64,000 nucleotides of DNA from Maribacter sp. (GCA_011050675.1 DRFI01000023.1:270079-334078), one strand, 5' to 3'. Counted from the stretch's first letter, positions 1 through 8,750 are shown. Made by a program: numbers and translations. Notes: a model not told the origin generated them from the sequence alone.

Positions 1-878
1 AATGTGCCAGTTATTTTTTCAATATTACTATGCTTTAAGGCATTTTCCAAAAAAGGAATCAATAACATAGGTACAATTTGAATATTCTGATTTTCTATAG
101 TAAATGTTGTAGTTATAGGATATGTTTTACTACTCTTAAGACAAAATAATTTTATATAATTTTCAATGTAATCTATCTCTTTATAAAGCGGTACAATTTC
201 TTGCTCACATTCATATAACACATACCTAAGCATATCAGACAAATAACTAATACTCTGTTGTGTTCTTCCAGAATCTATTGCAGACAACGCATATATGTTG
301 TTTAAGGCATTAAATAGAAAATGTGGATTGATCTGCGACTTCAACAGCTTCAATTCTGTTTGTAATGCTTCATTTTTATTGATGACTATTTCCTCTTCTT
401 TTCGTTGAGCTAATAAAAATATCTCTACAAGCGTAGCAATCACATAGGCAATGGCAATCAATAATAAATTAATAAAAAAACGTGATGGTGGTCTTCGGTT
501 AGCATCTAATGGTGGTCCGTCTTCAAATCTAGGTCCAGATCCAGGTCCGCCGACTCCAGGTCCTGGTCCAAATCTAGGTCCTGGTACCTGTCCTACATTA
601 TCCATACCTAGAACTTGATCCGGAACAACATTGGTCAAAATTAGGGTGACCACAAAAACCGTAATTATAGAGACTACAGTAAATGCTATATACTTTTTCT
701 TAAGTAATAATTGTGGAACCGTATAGTAGATTAATATGGCAATTACTAAAATCTGAAATACGAGCGCCATTCCGTTTTCCGCTGCAAATTGAATATCACT
801 GCCACTAAAAATCCAAGCAGTTGACCAAATCAGTAACCATAGGGCAACGTGAAATATAAAATTCTTATGTCTGTTCAT
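1..878 (-). CDS. LytS/YpdA-type sensor histidine kinase (partial, C-terminus beyond window)
   Basis: The reading frame runs leftwards from the ATG at 878 past the window edge; 292 residues are visible. Three membrane segments (about residues 7-25, 36-58, 63-83) are followed by an unusual Pro/Gly-rich stretch (about 97-131, repeats of the type GPGPG and GPRF), then a fourth segment (about 133-156), a short coiled coil and the His_kinase signature INPHFLFNALNN with the phospho-acceptor His near 186. This is the LytS/YpdA family (PF06580), which normally works with a LytTR DNA-binding response regulator encoded next to it. The partner would lie left of the window, so it is inferred. The gene diverges from the EF-hand/CotH gene run, whose promoter carries repeats of the kind LytTR proteins bind. 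The HATPase domain is out of view. Confidence 0.9.
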   Translation of the reverse strand, partial: MNRHKNFIFHVALWLLIWSTAWIFSGSDIQFAAENGMALVFQILVIAILIYYTVPQLLLKKKYIAFTVVSIITVFVVTLILTNVVPDQVLGMDNVGQVPGPRFGPGPGVGGPGSGPRFEDGPPLDANRRPPSRFFINLLLIAIAYVIATLVEIFLLAQRKEEEIVINKNEALQTELKLLKSQINPHFLFNALNNIYALSAIDSGRTQQSISYLSDMLRYVLYECEQEIVPLYKEIDYIENYIKLFCLKSSKTYPITTTFTIENQNIQIVPMLLIPFLENALKHSNIEKITGT

Positions 879-966
879 GTTGCAAATAAAAGGAATAATA
901 ATTCAAACAAACCCCGTAAACAAGGCTATAAATAGGTGATACTAAAGAGTTCGCTGTTTATAATAT

Positions 967-1036
967 GGCATTCACTTAAAAGTAAACGGCAATTACTTAA
1001 TGCGCTCATATTACATTGAAGTTTCTTACATCTTTG
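967..1036 (+). promoter_or_regulatory. Promoter with two 21-bp-spaced repeats (site A)
   Basis: GGCATTCACTTAA (967-979) and GGCAATTACTTAA (988-1000) are direct repeats with 11 of 13 bases equal and starts 21 bp apart. A -7 like element CATCTTTG (1029-1036, one mismatch to TAnnTTTG) begins after exactly 28 nt. A weaker third copy may sit at 946-958. The same repeats with the same 28-nt gap occur before 7333 and 42649. Two sites two helical turns apart is the usual layout for LytTR-family activators; the identity of the regulator is inferred. Confidence 0.7.
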
Positions 1037-1068
1037 CTCTCGAATATTAATTATTAAAATTAAAACAT

Positions 1069-1350
1069 ATGAAACGTATTACATTAAAAACAGGATTATT
1101 ATTTGCCATGTTGGTTGCTTTTGGAACCGTTACCGCAAATGCACAGTCTAAAGGAGATAGAAAAGAACCACCAACGACTACGGAGCTTTTAAAGCAAATG
1201 GATAAAGATGAAGACGGTCAACTTTCTAAAGAAGAAGTAAAAGGACCTTTAAAAGATGATTTTGATAAGATTGATGCGAATGAAGATGGTTTTCTTTCTA
1301 AGGAAGAATTAGATAATGCTCCTAAACCAAAAGGAAGGTCTAGAAACTAA
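1069..1350 (+). CDS. Small secreted EF-hand protein
   Basis: A 93-residue protein with a cleavable signal peptide (about residues 1-25, ending ANAQ) and two EF-hand loops, DKDEDGQLSKEE (about 45-56) and DANEDGFLSKEE (about 69-80). Both carry the Asp/Asn/Glu pattern needed for calcium binding. It is the first gene after the repeat-bearing promoter and lies 27 bp upstream of the CotH-type lipoprotein gene, so the two are probably co-transcribed. Likely role: a periplasmic or surface calcium-binding protein working with the CotH-type protein. The function beyond calcium binding is not visible. Confidence 0.85.
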   Translation: MKRITLKTGLLFAMLVAFGTVTANAQSKGDRKEPPTTTELLKQMDKDEDGQLSKEEVKGPLKDDFDKIDANEDGFLSKEELDNAPKPKGRSRN

Positions 1351-1377
1351 TTCACATTAATCCTTAAAATTTTACAC

Positions 1378-2847
1378 ATGAGTTATAAAGATATCAAGTC
1401 TGTTTTTCCGATTGAAAAGATGTTGTTTTTCTTATTTATTTCTGTTTTTATTGCTTGTAGCGATGATGACACGATAACAAGTACTGACGAGGATGATGAT
1501 GAAATTGTAGAAGAGGAAGAAGTTAGTACAACTGTTGACGATACCGATTTTGAAGCTACAGATTGGACCACTGCAACACACAGTAAAGATGCCGACCCAG
1601 ATTTTGAAGAGGTATTTGAAGATAATGCGGTAAAACGCATTGATATCGTTATAACCGAAGATCGTTGGGATAGTATGTTAGATAACATGACATCTCTTTA
1701 TGGTTCTTTTGGCGGATCTAGCCAAGGTGGAGGAGGCGGACCAGTTAGCACCACATCAACTGATGAGGATCCTATATTTGTTCCAGCAGAAGTATTCTAT
1801 GAAGGTATAGAATGGTATAGAGTTGGTGTTCGATTTAAAGGAAACTCTAGCTTACAATCTACTTGGCAAGCTGGGAACTTAAAACTATCCTTTAAACTAG
1901 ATTTTGATGAGTATGAAGATGATTATCCTCAAATAGATAATCAACGTTTTTATGGGTTTAAGAAGTTAAGTCTTAAAAATAATTTTGATGATAAATCAAT
2001 GCTACGTGAAAAAGTAGCTGCAGATGTATTTCGAAATGCTGGTTTAGCAGTTTCGAACACTGCTTTTTATACAGTTTATGTTGACCATGGAGATGGTCCT
2101 ATTTATTTCGGATTGTACACACTTGTTGAAGAAGTTGATGATACCGTAATCGATGAACAATTTTCTGACGATGATGGAAATTTGTATAAGCCAGATGGTG
2201 ATGCCGCAACTTTTGCTTCGGGTACTTATGATGAAGACGAGTATGTTAAAAAGACGAATGAAGATGATGCCGATTTTTCTGATGTAGAAAGTCTTTTAAA
2301 TATTTTACATGATGCGTCAAGAACAACAGATGCTGCAGCATGGAGAACAAATTTAGACGCTACACTTGATACAGATGTATTCTTGAAATACTTAGCTACC
2401 AATACTATTATTCAAAATTGGGATACTTATGGAAGAATGTCTCATAACTACTTTCTATATAACAACCCAGCTAACAGTAAGTTAACGTGGATACCTTGGG
2501 ACAATAACGAAGCTTTACAAACTGGTAAACAACAGGGTTCTGCGGAACTAGATTTCTCAAATATTACAGCATCTCAATGGCCATTAATATCATACTTGTA
2601 TACTGATGATGTTTATCAAGCTAAGTACGATGCATATATTCAAGAAGTTATTGAAGGTCCTTTTAACGAAGCAACGGTACAAGCATTGTATGCTAGTTAT
2701 TCTGCGCTAGTAGAGCCTTATGCAACTTCTGAAATTGAAGGATATACATTTTTAAATTCTAGTTCAGATTTTCAAAATGCAGTAAATGAACTAAATGCAC
2801 ATGCCACAAGTAGAACTGCGGCAGTAAATAGTTATTTAAATAGATAA
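1378..2847 (+). CDS. CotH-family secretory kinase-like lipoprotein
   Basis: 489 residues. A hydrophobic segment ends in the lipobox FIAC followed by SDDD, which marks a lipoprotein probably exported to the cell surface; the long acidic linker after it is low complexity. The CotH domain (PF08757) covers about 75-485: a VGVRFKGNSS strand, the basic RFYGFKKLSLKNN block, YFGLYTLVEEVD, NWDTYGRMSHNYFLY with a candidate catalytic Asp, and IPWDNNEAL with the metal-binding Asp. CotH proteins are Fam20-like secretory kinases (known for Bacillus CotH). Whether this one is active is inferred from the retained motifs. The first ATG places 14 residues before the hydrophobic core; an internal ATG at 1420 is a shorter alternative. 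A Gly-rich insert (about 112-122) resembles those in the neighbouring YHYH and kinase proteins. Confidence 0.88.
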   Translation: MSYKDIKSVFPIEKMLFFLFISVFIACSDDDTITSTDEDDDEIVEEEEVSTTVDDTDFEATDWTTATHSKDADPDFEEVFEDNAVKRIDIVITEDRWDSMLDNMTSLYGSFGGSSQGGGGGPVSTTSTDEDPIFVPAEVFYEGIEWYRVGVRFKGNSSLQSTWQAGNLKLSFKLDFDEYEDDYPQIDNQRFYGFKKLSLKNNFDDKSMLREKVAADVFRNAGLAVSNTAFYTVYVDHGDGPIYFGLYTLVEEVDDTVIDEQFSDDDGNLYKPDGDAATFASGTYDEDEYVKKTNEDDADFSDVESLLNILHDASRTTDAAAWRTNLDATLDTDVFLKYLATNTIIQNWDTYGRMSHNYFLYNNPANSKLTWIPWDNNEALQTGKQQGSAELDFSNITASQWPLISYLYTDDVYQAKYDAYIQEVIEGPFNEATVQALYASYSALVEPYATSEIEGYTFLNSSSDFQNAVNELNAHATSRTAAVNSYLNR

Positions 2848-2942
2848 TAATTGTTGTTGAAGTTAGCTCAAAGCTTCGTGAGAAATCATGGAGCTTTATT
2901 TTAACAAATGAAGTCTAACGACGGATAACAAAATAGCTTTCA

Positions 2943-3695
2943 ATGGTATTGTTCAGAAAGGTTAGAAATAAATTATTGCGGCTAGAAAAGTTTAAAACAT
3001 ACTTTATTTACGCGCTTGGTGAAATAGCATTAATAGTAGTAGGTCTATTGATTGCGTGGAAAATCAACAACTTAAATGAAATTAAAAAAAATAGGGTTGT
3101 AGAGCTTAAAATTTATAAAAGCTTAAGTCAAGAACTGGACACTAACTTAATTGTATTGGATAGCGCTATTGTAGATTATACAAAGAGTATTCAAATGCTT
3201 CAAAACACGATTAACTATCTAGGTATACAGCCAAAAGAATTAACGCAAGACGCCAAAAAGTTAATTGTTAATCTCAACTATGAGAAGACCATTGTAAGAA
3301 ACGAGGCTATTAATTCAATAAATGCTACTAACAAATTTGAATTTATTGAAAGTGACTCTCTTAAATATTTGATTGCAGCTTACCCTAACGAGTTAGATAG
3401 CTTTAACAATCAACAAAGTAAAATTGAAAATATCATTACCAATAGGTTAAAACCAGTTATAGAAAAACATATTTCGTTATTAGAAATTTTACCCGAAAAT
3501 AGTTACAACTATCAGCGAGTTAAAAACTTCGGTAATCAATCTAATTATCCAGAATTATTGGTGAGTAGAGAATATCAAAACGGTGTTATAGATAGACTTT
3601 TAAGAACCAAAGATCAATTATCGATTGCTAAAAATTTAAGGTTCAAAACGGAAACTATTGCAACTAAGTTGAATCACGAACTAAATAGACCTTAA
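2943..3695 (+). CDS. DUF6090-family membrane-anchored protein
   Basis: 250 residues. The N-terminus has the family signature of a basic stretch (RKVRNKLL, then KFKTYFIYALGEI) followed by one membrane helix, IALIVVGLLIAWKINNLNE (about 27-46). The rest is predicted helical and polar, probably periplasmic. DUF6090 proteins are common in Flavobacteriia and have no known function. The gene sits 95 bp after the CotH-type gene and 37 bp before the first YHYH gene, all in one direction, so it is likely part of the same transcription unit. Confidence 0.8.
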   Translation: MVLFRKVRNKLLRLEKFKTYFIYALGEIALIVVGLLIAWKINNLNEIKKNRVVELKIYKSLSQELDTNLIVLDSAIVDYTKSIQMLQNTINYLGIQPKELTQDAKKLIVNLNYEKTIVRNEAINSINATNKFEFIESDSLKYLIAAYPNELDSFNNQQSKIENIITNRLKPVIEKHISLLEILPENSYNYQRVKNFGNQSNYPELLVSREYQNGVIDRLLRTKDQLSIAKNLRFKTETIATKLNHELNRP

Positions 3696-3732
3696 TCACA
3701 TCAGTATAAATAATAATTTAAAACTTAATAAC

Positions 3733-4830
3733 ATGATACAAAAAAGTAAATATTCAATTTTGGCATTTTCCATTTTTGCATTAGTTGCAACTGGCTTTGT
3801 TAGTTGTAGTAGCGATGATGCAACGACAACTGAAGATGTTGTCGATACTAACGATGATTCCGATACAGAAACGGACACAGATACGGATACTGATTCTACT
3901 AGTGATGATTTAGCCATGAACGTAGATGCTTCCTATTTTGTTACTGCCGATGGTACAGTTACTATCACAACGGTGCCATGTACGTTATCTGATGGTACAT
4001 CTACTGACTGCTACCAAATAGTAACAAATAGTTTACCTTCTGATCATAATATGGGACCATGGTGTCCAGATAATATTTCTGACGATGCTGAAGCTGGTGG
4101 AATATGGCTAGAAGATGGCGAAGTTTATGATGTTGACGGCGCATTCATTGAAAACATGGCAGATTTTTATAATGATTCTAATTGGTTAATGTATGATGCT
4201 AATGGCGATGTTTACATTACAGAAACCGAAGATGATTGTATAAATGCAGCAAACCCAAATGTGGGTACAGAATATGCAAATTTCTGTGTAGAATGTCTTC
4301 CTTCATACATTTCTAATCTTTCTCAAACATTCACTATTCCTATAACTCCCGTTGCACAATCTACAGATGTTTATTTTTCAACAGCAGGACAAGGTGACGG
4401 ACCTGAAGACGGTGGCCCTGGTGGAGCAGGAGGACCTCCTGAAGATACTGGTATACCATCTACACGTGGTGTGGCTTTAAACGGAATCGAGTTTTCTGCA
4501 CCTGCACCTACAGATGCTATTCTTAGTGCATATACTTTGGCGCCTTTTGATGATGCCGGTGGACATATTAACGTAAACCAAGGGTATCATTATCATGCAG
4601 CTACAGGTTTCAGCACTACAGTAGCTCAAGAAGATGGTCACTCTTCACTAATTGGCTATGCTTTGGATGGTTATGGTATTTATGAATATACAGCAGCCGA
4701 CGGGAGCAGTCCTTCAGATTTAGATGATTTGCGTGGTCATACAGATGATACTCGTGGGTACCATTACCATGTAGATCAGGCTGGTGCCAATAACTTTATT
4801 AACGGACTACATGGCGCTTACGCCAACTAA
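3733..4830 (+). CDS. YHYH-domain lipoprotein A
   Basis: 365 residues. The signal peptide ends in a lipobox (GFVSC, Cys about 25) followed by SSDD, then an acidic Asp/Thr repeat linker. Paired Cys residues suggest disulfides in the middle part. A Gly/Pro-rich segment lies near 216-233. The C-terminal YHYH domain (PF14240) shows GGHINVNQGYHYHA (about 275-288), the LIGYALDGYGIYEY block and a second GYHYHVD (about 341-347). The clustered His residues suggest metal binding, but the family function is unknown. It starts a two-gene pair with the DUF6702-like gene 10 bp downstream; the same pair recurs at 5500-7120. Confidence 0.88.
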   Translation: MIQKSKYSILAFSIFALVATGFVSCSSDDATTTEDVVDTNDDSDTETDTDTDTDSTSDDLAMNVDASYFVTADGTVTITTVPCTLSDGTSTDCYQIVTNSLPSDHNMGPWCPDNISDDAEAGGIWLEDGEVYDVDGAFIENMADFYNDSNWLMYDANGDVYITETEDDCINAANPNVGTEYANFCVECLPSYISNLSQTFTIPITPVAQSTDVYFSTAGQGDGPEDGGPGGAGGPPEDTGIPSTRGVALNGIEFSAPAPTDAILSAYTLAPFDDAGGHINVNQGYHYHAATGFSTTVAQEDGHSSLIGYALDGYGIYEYTAADGSSPSDLDDLRGHTDDTRGYHYHVDQAGANNFINGLHGAYAN

Positions 4831-4840
4831 AAACGACAAT

Positions 4841-5473
4841 ATGAAAAAGTATATTTTATTATTGGTTTTTTTATGGACATCTATGGGCAGTTTCGCCCAT
4901 AGTCCCGATGCGTCAACAGTTGTTTTAGCAGAGCAAGAAAACAACGTATGGGTTTTACAGATTAACGCATCGTTGACTGCTTTTCAACAAGAAGTTAGAA
5001 CTCACTTTGCTGAAACCCCTTATAAAACACCAGAGGAGTTTCAAGAAATGGTTATCTCCCATATTAAAAATAATCTTCAGTTTACTTTTAATAATGGCGA
5101 ACAAATTATTTTAGGTAAAGGTGTGGTTAAACTAGGACATGAAACTAAAGTTGTATTTGAGGTTTTGAATATTCCAACAGCTATAACTTCCGTAAACGTT
5201 TCAAACAAAGTCTTTAGCGATATCAATAGAAATCAAAGTGCGCTAATGATATTTAAAGAAGGGTTTGCTAAAGATCATTTTACCCTAGATAAAACCAATG
5301 ACCATACTATAGCCTTAATCGTACAGGACAATAAGTTTATTGAAAAAACGGAACAAAATGCAGGAGTATCTCCTTCGTTAATCATCTTGGGTTTAATAGG
5401 TAGTATATGTTTAGGTCTATTAATAAAAAATATATTTCTGTTGCGAGAAAAATCGGTAGCTAGAACAAATTAA
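4841..5473 (+). CDS. DUF6702-like membrane-anchored protein
   Basis: 210 residues. The start at 4841 (MKKYILLL) was chosen because it gives a clean signal peptide ending GSFA|HSPD. An upstream in-frame ATG at 4784 would overlap the preceding gene by 47 bp. The periplasmic part has beta-rich segments and a SNKVFSDINRNQ block like that of DUF6702 proteins, and ends in one C-terminal membrane helix (about 182-200) with basic residues behind it. It is clearly paralogous to the broken gene at 6512-7120, since both share the IKNNLQF/LKNNFSL and GKGVVKLGHET/NGGLKLGDHQT blocks. The function is unknown. The assignment to DUF6702 is by layout and remembered sequence, not a search. Confidence 0.7.
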   Translation: MKKYILLLVFLWTSMGSFAHSPDASTVVLAEQENNVWVLQINASLTAFQQEVRTHFAETPYKTPEEFQEMVISHIKNNLQFTFNNGEQIILGKGVVKLGHETKVVFEVLNIPTAITSVNVSNKVFSDINRNQSALMIFKEGFAKDHFTLDKTNDHTIALIVQDNKFIEKTEQNAGVSPSLIILGLIGSICLGLLIKNIFLLREKSVARTN

Positions 5474-5499
5474 ATTGTAATCACTATAAAATTTACACC

Positions 5500-6507
5500 A
5501 TGAAAAAAGAAGAAATATTTTCCAATAAATATTTATTGATTTTCAGCGTAGTTGCCTTATCATGTATTGCATTTTTAGCATGTAGTAATAATGAATCTGA
5601 TGATACGGAAGTCGCATTAAGTGAAGATGATTTAGCAGTTAATGCAACAATTCAAGAGTCATTTTTCAACACTTCTTCTTTATTATCATATTCTAAGGTA
5701 GATTGTACTTTAGAAGACGGAACTAGTGGTGATTGTTATAAACTGGTATTCTCGAGCAACCCCGTTGAAGATGGTCCTTATTGCCCTAAAACGATAGACG
5801 ATATAGGTGGTCTTGGTATTTATGATGGTAATACCAACCCGGGATTTCAAGTTTTAAAAGCTGATCTCTTCAATGCAATGGAGGCTGATGGATATGATAT
5901 TATTAATATCGATGGCACTATTAACACTGATGATTTTAATTCAGGACCGGTAGATTCTAGCTTTTCCTATTGCTTAGAAGCTGCACCAGATAATACCTTA
6001 CAATTATCGTTTTTAATTCCGGCTACGCCTAAACTATCTACATCTAACAATAATATAGATACTATTGAATTGGTTGGTGTTTCTTTAGATGGTGCTCCAA
6101 TAAATGGAAATCCACCATCTGTAACAAATCCTGGTAGAGAAATTGCGGGTAATATTCCTTCTCTTGACCCGTGTGGAGGCCATAATGATCCTGCTGGTTA
6201 TTACCATCTACATTTTGTTTCCCAGACTATGAATCAAGTTTTAGCAGCAAATAATATAACAGATGTTTCTTGCACTTTAGTTGAACAAGTTAGCGGTACA
6301 GAATTGATAGGTTTTGCAAAAGACGGATTCCCCATTTATGCATATGAGATTGAACCAGATGATTTAGATGATTGTGGCGGTAGAACAGATGTTACTAAAG
6401 ATTTTCCTGATGGTATCTATCATTACGTTGCCAGTAATACTGACGCACCGAATGTCCCAAAATGTTTAAAAGGAGTTGCAGCAACTAATAACTTTCAAAT
6501 TCAATAG
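5500..6507 (+). CDS. YHYH-domain lipoprotein B
   Basis: 335 residues with a lipobox (FLAC, Cys about 28) followed by SNNESDD. The domain order matches YHYH lipoprotein A: a VDCTLEDGTSGDCYK Cys pair, then a GPYCPKT block, and the C-terminal YHYH domain with DPCGGHNDPAGYYHLHF, LIGFAKDGFPIYAYE and GIYHYVA. It differs from A in replacing YHYH by YYHLH and YHYVA, and it has additional cysteines (DPCGGH, DDCGGR, VPKC). It lies 26 bp after the first DUF6702-like gene and 4 bp before the broken second copy. Probably surface exposed; function unknown. Confidence 0.87.
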   Translation: MKKEEIFSNKYLLIFSVVALSCIAFLACSNNESDDTEVALSEDDLAVNATIQESFFNTSSLLSYSKVDCTLEDGTSGDCYKLVFSSNPVEDGPYCPKTIDDIGGLGIYDGNTNPGFQVLKADLFNAMEADGYDIINIDGTINTDDFNSGPVDSSFSYCLEAAPDNTLQLSFLIPATPKLSTSNNNIDTIELVGVSLDGAPINGNPPSVTNPGREIAGNIPSLDPCGGHNDPAGYYHLHFVSQTMNQVLAANNITDVSCTLVEQVSGTELIGFAKDGFPIYAYEIEPDDLDDCGGRTDVTKDFPDGIYHYVASNTDAPNVPKCLKGVAATNNFQIQ

Positions 6508-6511
6508 AATT

Positions 6512-7120
6512 ATGAAAAAGGTTCTAATCGCTTTTATATTTTTAATTTTTTCTATTAAAACGGTTTATGCACATAATCCGTTATCAGCCATGTACTATTT
6601 AGAAGTTAATAATGAATTAGGAATATTAAGTGTAAGTGTTAGCCAAACTGGCTTACATGAGGCTTTATTGAAATCTTATTCTAAAATCGATTTTTAACAA
6701 CTTCCTGAAGATGAATACAAAAAATTAGCTGTTAAATACTTAAAAAATAATTTTAGCTTAAGTGCAAACGGTGAACTAGTAAAACTATTAAACGGTGGTT
6801 TAAAATTAGGTGATCATCAAACAGATTTTAAGTTTATTACGTCTTCTTTACCTAAAAAAATAAACTCACTCGATGTAACGGTTCATGCATTTCAAGAAAA
6901 TGAAAATCATCAAACTATTTTTTCTGTTGCCATTAATGATGTTATGGGTAAGGTTATTTTAGGTTCAAAAAATAATTATTCCTCAAACCTCATATTCAAG
7001 GATAACAAGCTAATTACAAAAAGTAACACTTCGTTAAATCCAAATTACATATGGTTCATAGCTTTTATACCTTTTGTTCTAGTAGTAAAAAGAATTATTC
7101 CTGTTATAAATAAAGTATAA
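6512..7120 (+). pseudogene. DUF6702-like gene broken by an in-frame TAA
   Basis: The frame opens at ATG 6512 with a signal peptide (MKKVLIAF to VYAHNP), stops at TAA 6695-6697 after 61 codons, then continues open in the same frame to TAA 7118-7120. Total length is 203 codons including both stops. The part after the stop has the family blocks (LKNNFSLSANGE, GGLKLGDHQT), a C-terminal membrane helix and a basic tail, matching the intact paralog at 4841-5473 over its whole length. No indel is needed, so this is a single nonsense change or a sequence error. As read, only a 61-residue secreted fragment would be made. Confidence 0.85.
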
Positions 7121-7202
7121 TTGAAAAGAAATAATAACCATTTTACGCTATTCTAATACATGGTATAAGGTTCTAATTTCATTAATAATTGATATGGGTG
7201 AA

Positions 7203-7293
7203 ATCATTCACCTATACAAAATTCCCAATCACTTAAAGTTTACCGCTATTCACTGATTTTTAAAATCTGGTATGTACTTAGTTATTAGTATTG
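7203..7293 (+). promoter_or_regulatory. Promoter with three 21-bp-spaced repeats (site B)
   Basis: ATCATTCACCTAT (7203-7215), CCCAATCACTTAA (7224-7236) and GCTATTCACTGAT (7245-7257) form a phased array with an exact 21-bp period. The -7 like element TAGTATTG (7286-7293, one mismatch to TAnnTTTG) starts after exactly 28 nt, as at sites A and C. It should drive a separate transcript starting with YHYH lipoprotein C at 7333. Confidence 0.7.
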
Positions 7294-7332
7294 TAGTGTT
7301 AAATCGCTGAAATCAAGCTCAAATTAAATATT

Positions 7333-8127
7333 ATGAAAAAAAATAGTCTAAAAAGAATTCCCCAAGTGTCATTTGTTTTGGCATTATCATTTATAACCCT
7401 AGTTGCATGTAGTAGCGATAGTGTTGATGATGATATTACAGAAGAAATTGCCAACAATGATGATTCTGATGATGATTCTGAAGAGGTTGTAACAGAATTA
7501 CATGCTGCCTATGCCGCCTTTGATTCAGATGCAGTAACTGTCTATTTAGATGGTTCTGAAGTTGTAATTGAAACAACAGGCTTGCCAAATCACGAAACAG
7601 TATATTGGGGAGAAGGCAATTCTTTATACAGAGAAGAGCCAGATGTTGATATTACTCCAAGTATAATGTCTAGCAACAATAATGCAACCACAATACGTGT
7701 AGATGCAACCCCGGATTTATCAGGTAGTTCTGTTGCTACAGATTTTAATACTATTGGTATCGCTGTAAGTGGCTCTTCTATTTTTAACGATCAAGAAGGT
7801 GGTGGCGCATTAGATGCCGCTGCTGGTAGTTTAGATTGGACAGGTGCACATATTGGTCCAGGGGTATATCACTATCATTTAGAGCCAAAAGCATTTTCTG
7901 ATGATGATGAAAATTTAATTGGTGTTTTATTAGACGGTGTTTTTCTTTATGGCCGTAAATGTAATTCAACTGGTGATTATCCTTCAGATCTTGATTCTTC
8001 TGGTGGACATACAACTGCCACTCAATATACCGATGGAGCAGAAGAATATCACTATCACATTATTAATGAAATTTATTCAACAACAGGATCATATCTAGCA
8101 TTTGCTGGTCCTTACCAAGGATATTAA
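7333..8127 (+). CDS. YHYH-domain lipoprotein C
   Basis: 264 residues with a lipobox (LVAC, Cys about 26) followed by SSDSVDDD. It is shorter than copies A and B and lacks their Cys-rich N-terminal half. The YHYH domain has GVYHYHLEP (about 178-186), LIGVLLDGVFLYGRKC and EEYHYHIINE near the end. It starts its own transcript behind site B. The next gene begins 2 bp after its stop and the SCO1-like gene follows, so the three form an operon. A YHYH protein next to a SCO1-like protein suggests metal handling, but that is inference. Confidence 0.87.
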   Translation: MKKNSLKRIPQVSFVLALSFITLVACSSDSVDDDITEEIANNDDSDDDSEEVVTELHAAYAAFDSDAVTVYLDGSEVVIETTGLPNHETVYWGEGNSLYREEPDVDITPSIMSSNNNATTIRVDATPDLSGSSVATDFNTIGIAVSGSSIFNDQEGGGALDAAAGSLDWTGAHIGPGVYHYHLEPKAFSDDDENLIGVLLDGVFLYGRKCNSTGDYPSDLDSSGGHTTATQYTDGAEEYHYHIINEIYSTTGSYLAFAGPYQGY

Positions 8128-8129
8128 AA

Positions 8130-8750
8130 ATGAGAATAGTTCACTTCCATATCATTTGTTTTATACTGATTTTTCAAGTTGGTTGTAAAAACACAGTTGA
8201 GCCCAAAGCTTTGGTTGACAAACCTATAGAAGTTAAGCAAGAAACTAAATTTAAAGAAGAATTGACATTAAATCAATTGGAAGGAACTTGGTATTATAAA
8301 AACTCACCTTATGATGGTTATTCAATAGCCTTACATGAAAATGGTACATTGGCAGAAAAGGTGGGTTTTATAAAAGGTAAAAGAGAAGGTGAAGCCCAAA
8401 AATGGTCAGAATCAGGAGTTTTACGAGTAGAATATCATTATAAAAATAACCGTCTAGAAGGTTCTTATAAAAGTTGGTGGGAAAATGGACAATTGGCACA
8501 AGATGCTAATTACGTTAATGGTAACATGAACGGAATAGAAAAGAAATGGTATCCAGACGGGCAATTGGCAAAAGAAAGACAATTATTAAAAGGTAGGGAA
8601 GAAGGTTTACAAAAGGCATGGTTGCAAAATGGAACTTTGTATGTAAACTATGAAGCTAAAAACGGACGTATTTTTGGGTTACGTAGAGCAAATTCATGTT
8701 ATCAATTAGAAGATGAAGTTGTAATTAGATCAGAAAACGAATTATTATGA
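8130..8750 (+). CDS. MORN-repeat (YwqK-like) lipoprotein
   Basis: 206 residues with a signal peptide ending in a lipobox (FQVGC). From about 50 to 185 it has a run of MORN-type repeats with the pattern Gly, about 20 residues, then W..NG.L (HENGTLAEK, WSESGVLRV, WWENGQLAQ, WYPDGQLAK, WLQNGTLYV). Such repeats are found in YwqK-type proteins, often called antitoxins, but here the protein is secreted and no toxin gene is adjacent. It sits in the operon between YHYH lipoprotein C and the SCO1-like gene, overlapping the latter by 4 bp (ATGA). Confidence 0.82.
   Translation: MRIVHFHIICFILIFQVGCKNTVEPKALVDKPIEVKQETKFKEELTLNQLEGTWYYKNSPYDGYSIALHENGTLAEKVGFIKGKREGEAQKWSESGVLRVEYHYKNNRLEGSYKSWWENGQLAQDANYVNGNMNGIEKKWYPDGQLAKERQLLKGREEGLQKAWLQNGTLYVNYEAKNGRIFGLRRANSCYQLEDEVVIRSENELL

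Noticed and set aside
1383..1688. Open frame on the minus strand opposite the CotH-type gene
   Set aside because: A Ser-rich mirror of the acidic linker codons; the plus strand has the recognisable protein. Similar mirrors exist at 3696-3917 and 45893-46213.
3840..3910. Short tandem Asp/Thr codon repeats (GATACGGACACA type) suggesting a repeat locus
   Set aside because: It encodes the acidic linker after the lipobox, a common low-complexity feature of flavobacterial lipoproteins; similar linkers occur at 1480-1530 and 5990-6020 of other genes.
8130..8750. Toxin-antitoxin locus, since MORN/YwqK proteins are often named antitoxins
   Set aside because: The protein is a lipoprotein in an operon with YHYH and SCO1-like genes and there is no toxin gene beside it.
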